Source: Azospirillum sp. TSO35-2
Lineage (GTDB): Bacteria > Pseudomonadota > Alphaproteobacteria > Azospirillales > Azospirillaceae
Direction of reading: 5' to 3'
DNA: 64,000 nucleotides
NCBI RefSeq assembly: GCF_003116095.1
Contig: NZ_LGRA01000008.1
Location: 315,715 to 379,714 of the forward strand
Both the position numbers and the translations under genes were made by a program. Below the pieces are notes generated by a model. It worked only from the letters and a program-made list of their open reading frames with translations, did not search any database and was not told where the DNA came from. This document shows, in pieces, positions 44,452 to 55,500 of this stretch (position 1 is its first letter; every line of letters begins with the position of its first letter).

Positions 44452-46256
44452 GCGGTCTGCTCCGTCGTCTTGAGCCGCAGGGTGAAGACGGCGCCGTTGC
44501 CGGGCGTGCCGTTGCGGTTGGCGGCGGTCAGGCTGCCGCCGAAATCCTCGACGATGCCGTGGCTGATCGACAGCCCCAGCCCCAGCCCCTCGCCGGCTTC
44601 CTTGGTGGTGAAGAAGGGGACGAACAGGCGGGGCAGGTCGGCCTCGGCGATGCCGGCGCCGCTGTCGGCGATGCTCAGCAGCGCCTCGCCCTCCGCCGCG
44701 ACCAGGGCGATGCGCAGGCGGCGCACCGGGCAGCCGCGCATGGCGTCGGCGGCGTTGCCGATCAGGTTGACCAGCACCTGCTGCAGCCGCACATCCTCCC
44801 CCACCACCCAGACCGGCCGGTCGGGCAGGTCGGTTTCCACCGTGACGTCCTCGCGCCGCAGCTTGGATTCCAGCAGCGCCAGCGCTTGCCCCACCGCCGC
44901 GTGGATCGATACCGGCCCCAGCGTGCCCGAGGCGCGGCGGGCGAAGCCCTTCAACTGACGGGTGATCGCGGCCATGCGGTCGGTCAGCTCGGCGATCTCG
45001 CCCAGGTTGGCGCGCACGGCGTCGGGCCGCCCACGCTCCAGCAGCACCACCGCGTTGTCGGCGAAGCTGCGCATGGCGGCGAGCGGCTGGTTGATCTCGT
45101 GGGCGATGCCGGCCGACATCTGGCCCAGCGCCGCCAGCTTGGCCGCCTGGGTCAGCTCGTTCTCCGCCGCGCGCAGGTCGGCGGTGGCGGCGGCGACGCG
45201 GCGCTCCAGCTCGGCCCGCGATTCCTCCTGCAGGGCCAGCCGTTCGACCAGTGCCATCCGGCGCAGCGCCACCGCGTAGGCGGCGAGCGCCCCCAGCGCC
45301 ACCAGGGCGGCGGCCAGCAGCCCGGCGACCTGGGCGCGGGCGGTCACCGGATCGAGGCTGGTCAGGCTGTGCAGGGTCCAGTCGCCGTCGGGCATGGCGA
45401 CGGAGGCCAGCAGATAGCGCCGGGTGCCGCCCCCCTTCTCCTCCAGCGCAATGCGGTCGGAGGCACCGCCGAAGGCCCAGGGCAGCACGTCCAGCCCCTC
45501 GCTGGTCCCCTCCGGCGGCACCGGCAGGCTGATCGGCAGGCGGCGGGGCAGGGCGTGGTAGCGCCAGGACGGCACGTTGGTGATGAAGACCACCCCGTCG
45601 CGGTCGGTGACCAGCAGCTTCTCCTGCCCCGGCGCCCACGCACGCTCCAGTCGATCGAAGCCGATCTTCAGGACAACCGCCCCGAGTGTGCGGTTTTCCG
45701 CCACCACCCGATGCGCCGTGTAATAGCCCGGCACCAGCGAGGTGGTTCCGAGCGCGAAATGGTGCCCTTCGCCCTGGTCGATCGCCATGCGGAAGTAGGG
45801 CCGGTAGGAGAAATTCTCGCCGACGAAGCTGGCGGCGCTGTCCCAGTTGCTGGCCGCCACCGTCAGCCCGCTGGGAGCCATCACGTAGAGCGCCAGCGCG
45901 CCCAGCGCGCCGGCGATGTCCTCCAGCTTGCGGTTCAGGTGGTCGATGTTGGCCGGCGTCGGGTTGGCCAGCAGCGCCTTCACCTCGGCATCCTGGGCCA
46001 GCGCCAGGGGCACGGCGGCGTGCCGCTCCAGTTCCGCCCGCAGATTGGCGTTGTAGAGCGCCAGTTGCGCCTGGGCGCTGTCCCGGAGGTCGGCTTCCGC
46101 CAGCGTGGCGGCCCAGCCGGCGGCCAGGGCCGCCACCACCGGCACCCCAAGCAGCAGCGCCGCCAGCAGCAGGCGGCGCGGCCATTCCGGCGCGCGCGGC
46201 AGCAGGCGGGCCGGGAGCAGAGGGGAGGGTGGGGTCGAATCTGTCGCCGGGGTCAT
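44448..46256 (-). CDS. dctB: C4-dicarboxylate sensor histidine kinase DctB
   Basis: 602-aa sensor kinase. TM1 at about residues 25-50 (LLLAALLLGVPVVAALAAGW). The periplasmic tandem-PAS/sCache domain contains the DctB-type ligand region SWDSAASF-like NWDSAASFVGENFSYRPYF and FALGTTSLVPGYYTAHRV. TM2 lies near 310-335 (LLAAALVALGALAAYAVAL). A coiled coil leads to HisKA (LGQMSAGIAHEINQPLAAMR) and HATPase_c (VNLIGNAADAMRG, IADSGAGI, GEGLGLGLSISHG). The start is ATG 46256; TTG 46271 is weaker. It phosphorylates DctD on sensing succinate, malate or fumarate. Confidence 0.92.
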   Translation of the reverse strand: MTPATDSTPPSPLLPARLLPRAPEWPRRLLLAALLLGVPVVAALAAGWAATLAEADLRDSAQAQLALYNANLRAELERHAAVPLALAQDAEVKALLANPTPANIDHLNRKLEDIAGALGALALYVMAPSGLTVAASNWDSAASFVGENFSYRPYFRMAIDQGEGHHFALGTTSLVPGYYTAHRVVAENRTLGAVVLKIGFDRLERAWAPGQEKLLVTDRDGVVFITNVPSWRYHALPRRLPISLPVPPEGTSEGLDVLPWAFGGASDRIALEEKGGGTRRYLLASVAMPDGDWTLHSLTSLDPVTARAQVAGLLAAALVALGALAAYAVALRRMALVERLALQEESRAELERRVAAATADLRAAENELTQAAKLAALGQMSAGIAHEINQPLAAMRSFADNAVVLLERGRPDAVRANLGEIAELTDRMAAITRQLKGFARRASGTLGPVSIHAAVGQALALLESKLRREDVTVETDLPDRPVWVVGEDVRLQQVLVNLIGNAADAMRGCPVRRLRIALVAAEGEALLSIADSGAGIAEADLPRLFVPFFTTKEAGEGLGLGLSISHGIVEDFGGSLTAANRNGTPGNGAVFTLRLKTTEQTA

Positions 46257-46323
46257 GGGAAGTCTGCGCAATGCCGTTTTTCGTCGCGCTGCGTCGCAAC
46301 AAAACTGCTGCCGCGCGGCCCGT

Positions 46324-46339
46324 GTGTGGATTTTCGCAC
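46324..46339 (+). promoter_or_regulatory. Upstream DctD-type operator for dctA
   Basis: GTGTGGATTTTCGCAC, an imperfect dyad (GTGTG...CGCAC) about 75-90 bases before the sigma-54 promoter. It closely resembles the second site at 46358, as in the tandem DctD-binding sites of rhizobial dctA. Confidence 0.6.
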
Positions 46340-46357
46340 ATCCGGAGCGGGGGTGTC

Positions 46358-46373
46358 GTGCGGATTCTCGCCC
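46358..46373 (+). promoter_or_regulatory. Second DctD-type operator for dctA
   Basis: GTGCGGATTCTCGCCC, sharing the GTGYGGATTYTCGC core with the site at 46324. The centres are 34 bases apart, about three helical turns, allowing two activator dimers on one face. Confidence 0.55.
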
Positions 46374-46415
46374 TCACCCTTTCGGCAAATGCTTGATGTT
46401 GCAGGATTCAGCAAT

Positions 46416-46431
46416 TGGCCCAGCGCTTGCT
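46416..46431 (+). promoter_or_regulatory. Sigma-54 promoter of dctA
   Basis: TGGCCCAGCGCTTGCT matches the -24/-12 consensus with correct GG-N10-GC spacing. It lies about 43 bases downstream of the nearest DctD-type site and 112 bases before the dctA ATG. Confidence 0.8.
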
Positions 46432-46543
46432 TTCATAGGCAACAGTTGGCGGCCGCCCGCCCAGCCGGTGCAAACGCCGGTCGAAAGAACGGGCGCCGCA
46501 AAAAAGGAACGCCGTTCCCAAGGAACGCCACGAGGAGACGAGC

Positions 46544-47860
46544 ATGAGCGCAGACACCATTGCCGCCCGGCCCGGTGCGGTGAAGAAGCCCTTCTACACC
46601 AACCTGACCTTCCAGGTGCTGACCGCCATCAGCATCGGCATCCTGCTCGGCCACTTCTACCCGGCGCTGGCCGTGCAGATGAAGCCGCTGGGCGATCTGT
46701 TCATCAAGATGGTCAAGATGGTGATCGGCCCGATCGTCTTCCTGACGGTCGTCACCGGCATCTCGTCGATCGGCAACCTGAAGAAGGTCGGCAAGGTCGG
46801 CGGCAAGGCCCTGCTGTACTTCGAGGTGGTGACCACCTTCGCCCTCGGCGTCGGCCTGATCGTCGTCAACCTCGTGCGGCCCGGCGGCGGCATGAACATC
46901 CAGCCCGGCCAGTTGAAGGCCGACGCGGTGCAGAAATACGCCACCACCGCCCACGAGCACGGCTTCATCGACTTCGTCGTCGGCATCGTGCCGGACAACG
47001 TCGTCGGCGCCTTCGTCCAGGGCGACATGCTGCAGATCCTGTTCTTCGCCGTGGTGTTCGGCGTCGCGCTGTCCGCCATGGGCCAGAAGGGCAAGCTGGT
47101 CGAGGACATCTTCGACAAGGTCGGCCACGCGCTGTTCGGCGTCATCGGCATCCTGATGCGCGTCGCCCCGGTCGGTGCCTTCGGCGCCATGTCCTTCACC
47201 ATCGGCAAGTACGGCATCTCCTCGCTGACCGCGCTGGGCCAGTTGATGGCGTCGGTCTACATCACGATGGGGATCTTCATATTCCTCGTGCTGGGCACCA
47301 TCGCCCGCATCTACGGCTTCAGCATCTGGAACTTCATCCGCTACATCCGCCAGGAACTGCTGATCGTGCTCGGCACCTCCTCGTCGGAGTCCGTGCTGCC
47401 GCGGATGATGGAGAAGATGCAGAAGTTCGGCTGCTCCAAGCACGTCGTTGGTCTGGTCATCCCGACCGGCTACTCCTTCAACCTCGACGGCACCTCGATC
47501 TACCTGTCGATGGCGGCGATCTTCATCGCCCAGGCCTTCAACGTCGACCTGACGATCTGGCAGCAGCTCTACATCCTCATCATCCTGATGCTGACCTCCA
47601 AGGGCGCGGCTGCGGTCACCGGCGGCGGCTTCGTCACCCTCGCCGCCACCCTGTCGGCCACCGGCGTGCTGCCGATCGAGGGGCTGGCCCTGCTGCTGGG
47701 CGTCGATCGCTTCATGTCCGAGGCCCGCGCGCTCACCAACCTGATCGGCAACGGCGTCGCCACCGTGGTGATCGCCAAGATGGAAGGCGAGTTCGACGAG
47801 AGCAAGGCGGTCGCCGAATACCAGCACCACTTCAAGGAGCCGGCGCTCGCCCGCATCTGA
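46544..47860 (+). CDS. dctA: C4-dicarboxylate:cation symporter DctA
   Basis: 438-aa DAACS-family transporter for succinate, fumarate and malate. Conserved regions: [25 protein letters not shown], the serine-rich re-entrant loop [64 protein letters not shown], and the substrate-binding [21 protein letters not shown]. About eight membrane helices with two hairpins. The start ATG 46544 has GAGGAGA upstream. Expression is controlled by DctB/DctD through the operators and sigma-54 promoter upstream. Confidence 0.97.
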   Translation: MSADTIAARPGAVKKPFYTNLTFQVLTAISIGILLGHFYPALAVQMKPLGDLFIKMVKMVIGPIVFLTVVTGISSIGNLKKVGKVGGKALLYFEVVTTFALGVGLIVVNLVRPGGGMNIQPGQLKADAVQKYATTAHEHGFIDFVVGIVPDNVVGAFVQGDMLQILFFAVVFGVALSAMGQKGKLVEDIFDKVGHALFGVIGILMRVAPVGAFGAMSFTIGKYGISSLTALGQLMASVYITMGIFIFLVLGTIARIYGFSIWNFIRYIRQELLIVLGTSSSESVLPRMMEKMQKFGCSKHVVGLVIPTGYSFNLDGTSIYLSMAAIFIAQAFNVDLTIWQQLYILIILMLTSKGAAAVTGGGFVTLAATLSATGVLPIEGLALLLGVDRFMSEARALTNLIGNGVATVVIAKMEGEFDESKAVAEYQHHFKEPALARI

Positions 47861-47954
47861 CGACCCGCAAAGGATGCGGAGCAGCCACGCGGCCTCGGTT
47901 TTGGAAATTCCAAAGATGATCCATTCGGGGCCTGTGGGGATGCTGTAAGGTAAT

Positions 47955-47998
47955 GGGGACGGTTCGATTGGGTTCGAATCGTCCCCTTTCCCTTTGGT
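47955..47998 (+). terminator. Rho-independent terminator of dctA
   Basis: GGGGACGGTTCGA, loop TTGGGT, TCGAATCGTCCCC: a 13-bp stem with a single G-T wobble, followed by TTTCCCTTT. It separates dctA from the malic enzyme gene. Confidence 0.85.
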
Positions 47999-48088
47999 GG
48001 TGACAGTCCGGATGGGCTATAACCACTATCCAGGTGAAGTGATCATAAAGAATTAACTGGAATCTTGTTAACCGGAGGAAGAGACCCG

Positions 48089-50398
48089 ATGTCCGGCGAT
48101 TTCGAAGCGATGGCGCTTGAGTATCACCGCAACCCGCGGCCCGGTAAGCTGGCCGTCGTCGCGACCAAGCCCATGGCCAACCAGCGCGATCTCGCGCTCG
48201 CCTACTCGCCGGGCGTGGCCTACGCCTGCACCGCCATCGCCGAGGACACGTCCAAGGCCGCCGAACTGACCGCGCGCGCGAACCTCGTCGCGGTGGTCAC
48301 CAACGGCACCGCCGTGCTGGGGCTGGGCCACATCGGCCCCTATGCCGCCAAGCCGGTGATGGAGGGCAAGGCCGTCCTCTTCAAGAAATTCGCCGGCATC
48401 GACTGCTTCGACATCGAGCTGAACGAACTGGACGTCGACGCGCTGGTCGACACCATCGTCCGGCTGGAGCCGACCTTCGGCGCCATCAACCTGGAAGACA
48501 TCGCCGCCCCGGCCTGCTTCGAGATCGAGCGCCGCTGCCGCGAGCGGATGAAGATCCCGGTGTTCCATGACGACCAGCACGGCACCGCCATCGTCGTGGG
48601 CGCCGCCGTGCTGAACGGCCTGGCGCTGGTCGGCAAGGACATCTCCAAGGTCAAGGTGGTGTCCACCGGTGGCGGGGCCGCCGGCATCGCCTGCCTCGAC
48701 CTGATGCTGTCGCTTGGCGTCAAACGCGAGAATGTCTGGCTGGTCGACCGCATCGGCGTGGTCCACAAGGGCCGCAACGAGGAGATGAACGAGTACAAGG
48801 ACGCCTACGCCCACCACACCGAGGCGCGGGTGCTGTCCGACGTCATCGACGGCGCCGACATCTTCCTCGGCCTGTCCGGCGCCAAGGTGCTGAAGCCGGA
48901 ACTGCTGTCCCGCATGGCCGACAAGCCGCTGATCCTGGCGCTCGCCAACCCGGAACCGGAGATCATGCCCGATCTGGCCCGGCAGGCGCGACCCGACGCC
49001 ATCATCGCCACCGGCCGGTCGGACTTCCCGAACCAGGTCAACAACGTGCTGTGCTTCCCCTTCATCTTCCGCGGCGCGCTCGACGTCGGCGCCACGACGG
49101 TGAACGAGGCGATGAAGATCGCGGCGACCCACGCCATGGCCAACCTTGCCCGCGCCGAACCGTCGGACGTGGTGGCGGCGGCCTATGTCGGTGAATCGCT
49201 GCGCTTCGGTCCCGACTACATCCTGCCCAAGCCGTTCGACCCGCGCCTGATCGTCGAGGTGTCGTCGGCCGTCGCCAAGGCGGCGATGGAATCCGGCGTC
49301 GCCACCCGGCCGATCGCCGATTTCCGCGCCTACCGCGACCAGCTGAACCAGTACGTCATCCGCTCCGGCCTGTTCATGAAGCCGGTCATCACCAAGGCCA
49401 AGACCGCGCCCAAGCGCGTCGTCTACGCCGAGGGCGAGGATCCGCGCGTCATCCGCTGCGCCCAGGTGGTGGTGGACGACGGCATCGCGCAGCCGGTGCT
49501 GCTCGGCCGCCAGGAGGTGATCGAGCGGATCATCGCCGAGATGGGCCTGCGGCTGAAGATCGGCCGCGACGTCGAGGTGATCGAGATCATCCGCGACCCG
49601 CGCTACCACAATTACTCCGAACATTACCGCAAGGCGATGGGCCGGCGCGGCGTGTCGCCCAACCACGCCGCGAACGTCGTGCGCACCCAACCGACTGTCT
49701 TCGGCGCGCTGATGGTTCGCCGCGGCGAGGCCGACGCGCTGGTCTGCGGCACCTCGGGCCGCTTCAACGAGCATTGGGGCCACATCCTGGGGCTGATCGG
49801 CCTGCGCGAAGGGGTGAAGGTCGCGGCGACGATGAACGCGCTGATCTCGCAGAAGGGTGTCCACTTCATCACCGACACCTACGTCAACCCCGACCCCACC
49901 GCCGAACAGGTGGCGGAGATCGCCAAGCTGGCATCGGAGGAGGTCAAGCGCTTCGGCATCGAGCCGAAGGTGGCCTTGCTCTCGCACTCCAACTTCGGCA
50001 GCGCCGACACCCCGTCGGCCCGCAAGATGCGCGCCGCCTATTGCTTGGCGTCGGAGGAGATGCCCGACCTGGAGATCGACGGCGAAATGCACGCCGACGC
50101 CGCCCTGGCCGAGGCGATCCGCAAGGAGGTGCTGCCCGACAGCCGCCTGAAGGGGGAGGCGAACCTGCTGGTCATGCCGACGCTCGACGCCGCCAACATC
50201 GCCTTCAACATGATGAAGATCCTGGGCGAGGCGCAGAATGTCGGTCCGATCCTGCTGGGCGTCGAACGGCCGGTCCACATCGTCACCCCGTCGGTGACCA
50301 CCCGCGGTCTGGTCAACATGACCGCCGTGGCGGTGGTCGATGCCCAGTTGGCCGAGCCGGTGAACGCCGCGCCGCGCCCGCCGGTGCCGGCGGCCTGA
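48089..50398 (+). CDS. maeB: NADP-type malic enzyme with C-terminal phosphotransacetylase-like domain (MaeB)
   Basis: 769-aa hybrid enzyme that decarboxylates malate to pyruvate. Malic enzyme part (~1-425): [91 protein letters not shown] (nucleotide binding) and [21 protein letters not shown], read in successive segments. The PTA-like part (~430-769) has [19 protein letters not shown] and [17 protein letters not shown]; in this family it is regulatory (acetyl-CoA inhibition) rather than catalytic. The start is ATG 48089 with GGAGGA 9 bases upstream. Placement after dctA fits conversion of imported malate to pyruvate for acetyl-CoA supply. Confidence 0.95.
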   Translation: MSGDFEAMALEYHRNPRPGKLAVVATKPMANQRDLALAYSPGVAYACTAIAEDTSKAAELTARANLVAVVTNGTAVLGLGHIGPYAAKPVMEGKAVLFKKFAGIDCFDIELNELDVDALVDTIVRLEPTFGAINLEDIAAPACFEIERRCRERMKIPVFHDDQHGTAIVVGAAVLNGLALVGKDISKVKVVSTGGGAAGIACLDLMLSLGVKRENVWLVDRIGVVHKGRNEEMNEYKDAYAHHTEARVLSDVIDGADIFLGLSGAKVLKPELLSRMADKPLILALANPEPEIMPDLARQARPDAIIATGRSDFPNQVNNVLCFPFIFRGALDVGATTVNEAMKIAATHAMANLARAEPSDVVAAAYVGESLRFGPDYILPKPFDPRLIVEVSSAVAKAAMESGVATRPIADFRAYRDQLNQYVIRSGLFMKPVITKAKTAPKRVVYAEGEDPRVIRCAQVVVDDGIAQPVLLGRQEVIERIIAEMGLRLKIGRDVEVIEIIRDPRYHNYSEHYRKAMGRRGVSPNHAANVVRTQPTVFGALMVRRGEADALVCGTSGRFNEHWGHILGLIGLREGVKVAATMNALISQKGVHFITDTYVNPDPTAEQVAEIAKLASEEVKRFGIEPKVALLSHSNFGSADTPSARKMRAAYCLASEEMPDLEIDGEMHADAALAEAIRKEVLPDSRLKGEANLLVMPTLDAANIAFNMMKILGEAQNVGPILLGVERPVHIVTPSVTTRGLVNMTAVAVVDAQLAEPVNAAPRPPVPAA

Positions 50399-50411
50399 CG
50401 AGACGGCAACG

Positions 50412-50435
50412 GGAAGGGGGCCCCGGCCCCCTTCC
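50412..50435 (+). terminator. GC-rich hairpin after the malic enzyme gene
   Basis: GGAAGGGGGCC and GGCCCCCTTCC form an almost continuous palindrome 14 bases after the maeB stop. There is no T-run, so it may be a weak or Rho-assisted terminator. Confidence 0.55.
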
Positions 50436-50498
50436 GTCGCGCCTGAAACGTGCTATCCCTACCGGCATCAGGTCGGCATCATCGGGGACCGCACGGGC

Positions 50499-52523
50499 AT
50501 GAACCGCAACCAGCGCAGAGCGGGCGGCGCGACCGGCAAGGCCGGGACCGCCACCGGCGACGCCGCCGCCCTGCTGGGCCGGGCGGTGCCGCTGCACCAA
50601 GCGGGCCGGCTGGCCGACGCCGAGGCGCTCTACCGCGAAGCCCTGGCCGTCCAGCCGCGCCAGCCCGACGCGCTGCATCTGCTGGGCATGATCGCCTGCC
50701 AGACCGGCCGTTACGCCGAGGCCGCCGACCTGATCGGGCAGGCGGTGGCAGCGAACCGCAACGTCCCCGATTACCACGCCAACCTCGCCTTCGCGCTCCA
50801 GGCGCTGGGCCGCTCCGCCGAGGCGGAACGCGCGGCCCGCAACGCGCTGCGCCTGCGCAGCCCCTTTCCCGAAGCCGCCAACACGCTGGGCAATGCCCTG
50901 AACGCCCAGGGCAAGGCGGAACCGGCGGCCGACGCCTACCGCGCCGCCCTGCGCGCCCGCCCCGACTACGCCGAGGCGGAGGGCAACCTTGGCACCGTCC
51001 TGCGCAGCCTCGGCCGGGCGGCGGAGGCGGAACCGCTGCTGCGCCATGCCCTGGCAAGCCAACCCGGCCTGATCGAGGCGCGCGCCGCGCTCGGCCTTGC
51101 CCTGCTCGACCTCGGCCACAGCGACGAGGGCGAGGCGACGTTGCGGGCCGTGCTGGTCCAGCGCCCCGACCATGCCGGGGCCGCGCTCGCCCTGGCCGGT
51201 GCCCGGCAACGCCGCGGCGCCGATGCCATCCCTGCCTATCGCCGCTTCCTGACGCTGGAGCCGGCCGACGCGGAGGCCTGGAACGGCTTCGGCCTCGCCT
51301 TGCAGGCGGCCGACCGGATCGCCCCGGCGGCCGACGCCTTCGCCCACGCCGTCCGGCTGGCGCCGACGATGGCGGAGGCGCTGACCAACCTCGGCACCAT
51401 CCGCCGCCTGCAGGGCCGGCCGGCCGAGTCCGCCGCGGTGCAGCGCCGGGCGCTCGACCTCCGCCCCGACTACGCCGCCGCCCACACCAACCTGGGTCTG
51501 GCCCTGCAGGATCTGGGCGACGACGCGGCGGCCGAACAGAGCTTCACCCGCGCCCTGGAGTTCGATCCGGCGCAGGCGCTCGCCCGCTTCAACCGCGCCA
51601 TCCTGCGCCTGCGGCAGGGCCGGCTGACCGAGGGTTGGGGCGATTACGCCGCCCGCTTCGAGTCCGGCCGGTTGCGGCCCAAGCGTCCCTTCACCATCCC
51701 CGAATGGCAGGGCGACGACCTCGGCGGCCGGCGCCTGCTGCTGTGGGCCGAGCAGGGGCTGGGCGATGAGCTGATGTTCGGCGCCCTGCTGCCCCAGGCC
51801 ATCGCCCGCTTCGGTCCGCTCATCGTCGAGTGCGAGCCACGGCTGGTGTCGCTGATGCAGCGCTCTTTCCCCGGCATCACCGTGCGCGCGCCGAGCCGGC
51901 GGCCGGACGACGCCGACTGCCATCTGCCCTTCGGCTCATTGCCGCGCCTGCTGTGGCCGCGCATCGCCGACGCCACGGCGCCCGCCGGCTGGCTGCAGCC
52001 CGACCCGGCGCGGCGGGCCGACTGGCGCGCGCGGCTGGACGCGCTTGGTCCCGGGCTGGCGGTCGGCATCGCCTGGACCAGCCAGCGCATCACCACCGAG
52101 CGGCGGGCGTCCTACACCGAGCTTGATGAGTGGGCGCCGCTGTTGCGCAGTCCCGGGCTGCACGCGGTCAGCCTGCAATATGACGGGCGGGAGGAGGAGA
52201 TCGCGGCGGTCGAGCAGCGCTTCGGCCTGCGCATCCATCGCTGGAACGATCTCGACCAAAAGGCTGATCTGGAAGGAACCGCTGCCCTGATGGCGAACCT
52301 GGATCTGGCGGTGACAGTGGCGTCGTCGGCCGGTGAGATGGCCGCCGCGCTGGGGGTGCCGGTGTGGCGGCTGGGCCGGCCGGACTGGACCCAGCTCGGC
52401 ACCGCCGTCCGCCCCTGGTTTCCGACCATGCGCTGCGTTCATCCACAGGACGGCGGAGCGGTCGGCGATGCCATTTCCGTTGCCTTTCAGCATCTTGTTG
52501 ATCTTCGTGAAGGTGAAATGTGA
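50499..52523 (+). CDS. TPR-repeat glycosyltransferase-like protein, module 1 of 3
   Basis: 674-aa cytoplasmic protein. Residues ~20-370 are about ten TPRs (AEALYREALAVQPRQPDALH, AVQRRALDLRPDYAAAHTNL). The C-terminal ~300 residues are the glycosyltransferase-like part found with such TPRs: WGDYAARFESGRLRPKRPF, IPEWQGDDLGGRRLLLWAEQ followed by GLGDELMFG (a GxGD loop), VIVECE-like LIVECEPRLVSLMQRSFPG, VGIAWTSQRITTERR, and DLAVTVASSAGEMAAALGVP. The start is ATG 50499. Its stop overlaps the GTG start of the next, paralogous gene by 4 bases (GTGA), so the two are coupled. Protein O-glycosylation is inferred from architecture and from the PseG neighbour. Confidence 0.87.
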   Translation: MNRNQRRAGGATGKAGTATGDAAALLGRAVPLHQAGRLADAEALYREALAVQPRQPDALHLLGMIACQTGRYAEAADLIGQAVAANRNVPDYHANLAFALQALGRSAEAERAARNALRLRSPFPEAANTLGNALNAQGKAEPAADAYRAALRARPDYAEAEGNLGTVLRSLGRAAEAEPLLRHALASQPGLIEARAALGLALLDLGHSDEGEATLRAVLVQRPDHAGAALALAGARQRRGADAIPAYRRFLTLEPADAEAWNGFGLALQAADRIAPAADAFAHAVRLAPTMAEALTNLGTIRRLQGRPAESAAVQRRALDLRPDYAAAHTNLGLALQDLGDDAAAEQSFTRALEFDPAQALARFNRAILRLRQGRLTEGWGDYAARFESGRLRPKRPFTIPEWQGDDLGGRRLLLWAEQGLGDELMFGALLPQAIARFGPLIVECEPRLVSLMQRSFPGITVRAPSRRPDDADCHLPFGSLPRLLWPRIADATAPAGWLQPDPARRADWRARLDALGPGLAVGIAWTSQRITTERRASYTELDEWAPLLRSPGLHAVSLQYDGREEEIAAVEQRFGLRIHRWNDLDQKADLEGTAALMANLDLAVTVASSAGEMAAALGVPVWRLGRPDWTQLGTAVRPWFPTMRCVHPQDGGAVGDAISVAFQHLVDLREGEM

Positions 52524-55500
52524 ACGGTACCGCTTTGTTCGCCGATGCGCTGCGTCACCATCAGGCCGGCGATCTCGACTCAGCGGAACCGCTGTACCGT
52601 CAGCTGTTGCAGGCCGAACCGAGGCACGCCGACGCCCTCCACCTGCTGGGCGTCCTCATCCATCAGCGCGGCAATCACTCGCAAGCGCTTGATCTGATTG
52701 AGAAGGCGGTGGAGACCTCGCCCCAGGTGGCGGATTATCACGCCAACCTTGGCATCGTGCTGCAACGGCTCGGTCGGTTGGAGGCGGCGGCCGCCGCACA
52801 GCGCTGCGCGCTCGACCGCGACCCGCAGCATGTCGGCGCCCACTTCAACCTCGGTCTGGTGCTGGCCGGACTGGGCCGGCTCAGCGACGCTGCTCACCAT
52901 TATGGCGAGGCCGCACGCCTGTCGCCCGGGTTGGCCGACGCGCATCTCAACCTAGGCGCCGCGTTGCAGGGGCTCGGCCGCGCCGAAGAGGCGCTGGCGG
53001 CGCACGCCAAGGCGGCGGCGCTTCTGCCGGGCGACCCGCGGCCCTGGACCAACCTTGCGGTCAGCCTGCGCCATCTCGGTCGGCTGGACGAGGCCGCCGA
53101 GGCGCTGCGGACGGCCCTGGAACTGGGGGGGGCCGACACCGGCCAAGCGACCGACCTCGCCAGCCTGTCGGCACTGGCCGCCGCCCTGCACGCCGCCGGG
53201 CGGATCACCCAGGCCGCGGAACGCTACGCCGACGCCCTGCGCCTCGATCCTGGCGATGCATTCTGTCTCAATGGCTTGGGACTGTGCTTTAAGGCAATGG
53301 GTCAGCTTGAGGACGCCGCCACCTGCTTCGACGCGGTCATCGCCCAGCAACCCGACCATGCCGAGGCGCTGGACAATCTCGGCACCATTCGCAACGCCCA
53401 GGGCCGCTTCGCCGAGGCCGAAGCGCTGCACCGCGAGGCCGTCCGCCATCGCCCCGACTTCGCCGGTGCCTGGAACAACCTCGGCAACGCCCGTCACGCC
53501 GCCGGACGGACCGACGCCGCGTGGCCGGCGTGGCGGCTGGCGCTGGCGCTCAATCCGGCGCTGGCGGAAGCGCACAGCAACCTCGGCAACGCCCTGCGCA
53601 ACATCGAACGCTTTCCGGACGCCGAGCGCGCGCAGAACCGCTCCATCCGGCTGGCGCCGCTGGAGGCGATGCCGCGCAACAACCTGGGTCAACTGCGCCA
53701 GGGCCGGCACGATCACGTCGGCGCGGCGGCCTGCTACCGCAGCGCGCTGGCGCTCGACCCCGGCTATGGCGAGGCCTGGAGCAACCTTGGGCTGGCGCGC
53801 CAGCGGCTGGGGGATGCGGCGGGGGCGGAGTGCTGCTACGACCGCGCGCTGCTCCTGCGGCCCGACCTGTCGCTGTCCCATTTCAACAAGGGCCTGCTGC
53901 GGCTGGAGGCCGGCGACCTCGATGGCGGCTGGCCGGGCTATGCCTGGCGGTTCGGTTCGGGTCAGGTCGGGCAGGGCCGGCAGCCGCGCGCCCAGGCGTG
54001 GCGGGGCGAGGATCCGACCGGGCGGCGGCTGATGATCTGGGGCGAACAGGGGGTGGGCGACACCATCCTGTTCGCCTCCCTCTGCCAGGAGCTGGCGGGC
54101 CGCGCCCATTCCACCATCGTCGAGGTCGACCACCGGCTGGTGCCGCTGTTCGCCCGCTCGCTGCCCGGCCTGCGCGTGCGGGCCCAGGCGGTGGACGGGC
54201 AGGGCCGCGAGACGATGGCGATCGCCGACTATGACCGCCATGTCCCGATGGGCTCGCTGCCCCGCGTGCTGCGCCGCCGGCTCGCCGACTTCCCGCCGCG
54301 CCCGGCGTGGCTGGTGCCGGATCCGGCGCGGGTCGAGGACTGGCGCGCCCGGCTGGCGGCGCTGGGGCCGGGCCTGCGCGTCGGCATCGGCTGGCGCAGC
54401 CAGATGATGACGGCGGAGCGCAGCGTCGCCTACCTGCCGCTCGACGACTGGGGCCCGCTGTTCGCGCTGCCCGGCGTCCAGTGGGTGGTGCTGCAATACG
54501 GCGACTGCGAGGCGGAGATCCGGGAGGCGGAGCAGCGCTTCGGCGTCTCCCTGCACCGCTGGGACGATCTGGACCGCAAGGACGACTTCGACGGCGTCGC
54601 GGCGCTGATCGCCACGCTGGATCTGGTCGTCTCGCCCGCCATGTCGGTCGGCGAGCTGGCGGGCGCGCTGGGTGCGCCGGTCTGGCGCTTCGGCACCCGC
54701 GACTGGACGCAACTCGGCGCCGCGGTGCGGCCCTGGTACCCGGCGATGCGCCTGTTCCAGCCGCGCCCGGGCGAAGCGCTGTCCACAGCGCTGGACCAGA
54801 TGGCTATGGCGCTGAAGGCGCTCCGCCCCCGTTCTGAGGCCCTCTCCCCCCCGGGGAGAGGGTTGGGTGAGGGGGCGCCGCAGCGGAGCGTTCCCCAGGA
54901 GTCAGCGGTGATGCCCCCGTCGCCGCCCGCTCCACGTCCTGCGTCCCCCTCACCCAGCCCTCTCCCCGCTTTCAGCGGACCGGAGGTCCGCCTGTCGCGT
55001 CAGCGCAAACTCGGTTTGCGCGAGAGCGGGGGGGAGAGGGTATCCGCTCGGAGGGAGAGGGTATCCGCGGCAGGAAAGACGGCGGCCCTCAAGACGGACA
55101 CCGCCGCATGGCTGGCCGAGGGGCTGCGGCATCATCAAGCGGGCCGGCTGACGGAGGCCGAAGCCTGTTACCGCGGCGCCCTCGCCGCTGACGGCGGGCA
55201 TGCCGACGCGCTTCACCTGCTGGGCGTCGCCGCCCACCAGCAGGGGCGCGACGCCGAGGCGGAACGCCTGATCCGCGACGCCATCAGCCGGCGCGGCGGC
55301 GTCCCGGAGTATCACGGCAACCTCGGCTCGGTGCTGCAGGCGCTGGGCCGCACCGCCGAAGCGGTCGGTGCCTATGAGACGGCGCTGGCGTTGCGCGCCG
55401 CCTACCCCGACGCGCTCAACAATCTGGGCAGCGCCCTGCAGGCGCTCGGCCGCCTGCCGGAGGCGGAAGCGCGCTACCGCGCGGCGCTGGCGCAGCGGCC

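Noticed and set aside
43057..46377. A single 1106-codon minus-strand frame that would fuse extra sequence to DctD
   Set aside because: Its first 642 codons are an out-of-frame reading of dctB; the DctD start at 44451 overlaps the dctB stop by 4 bases as expected.
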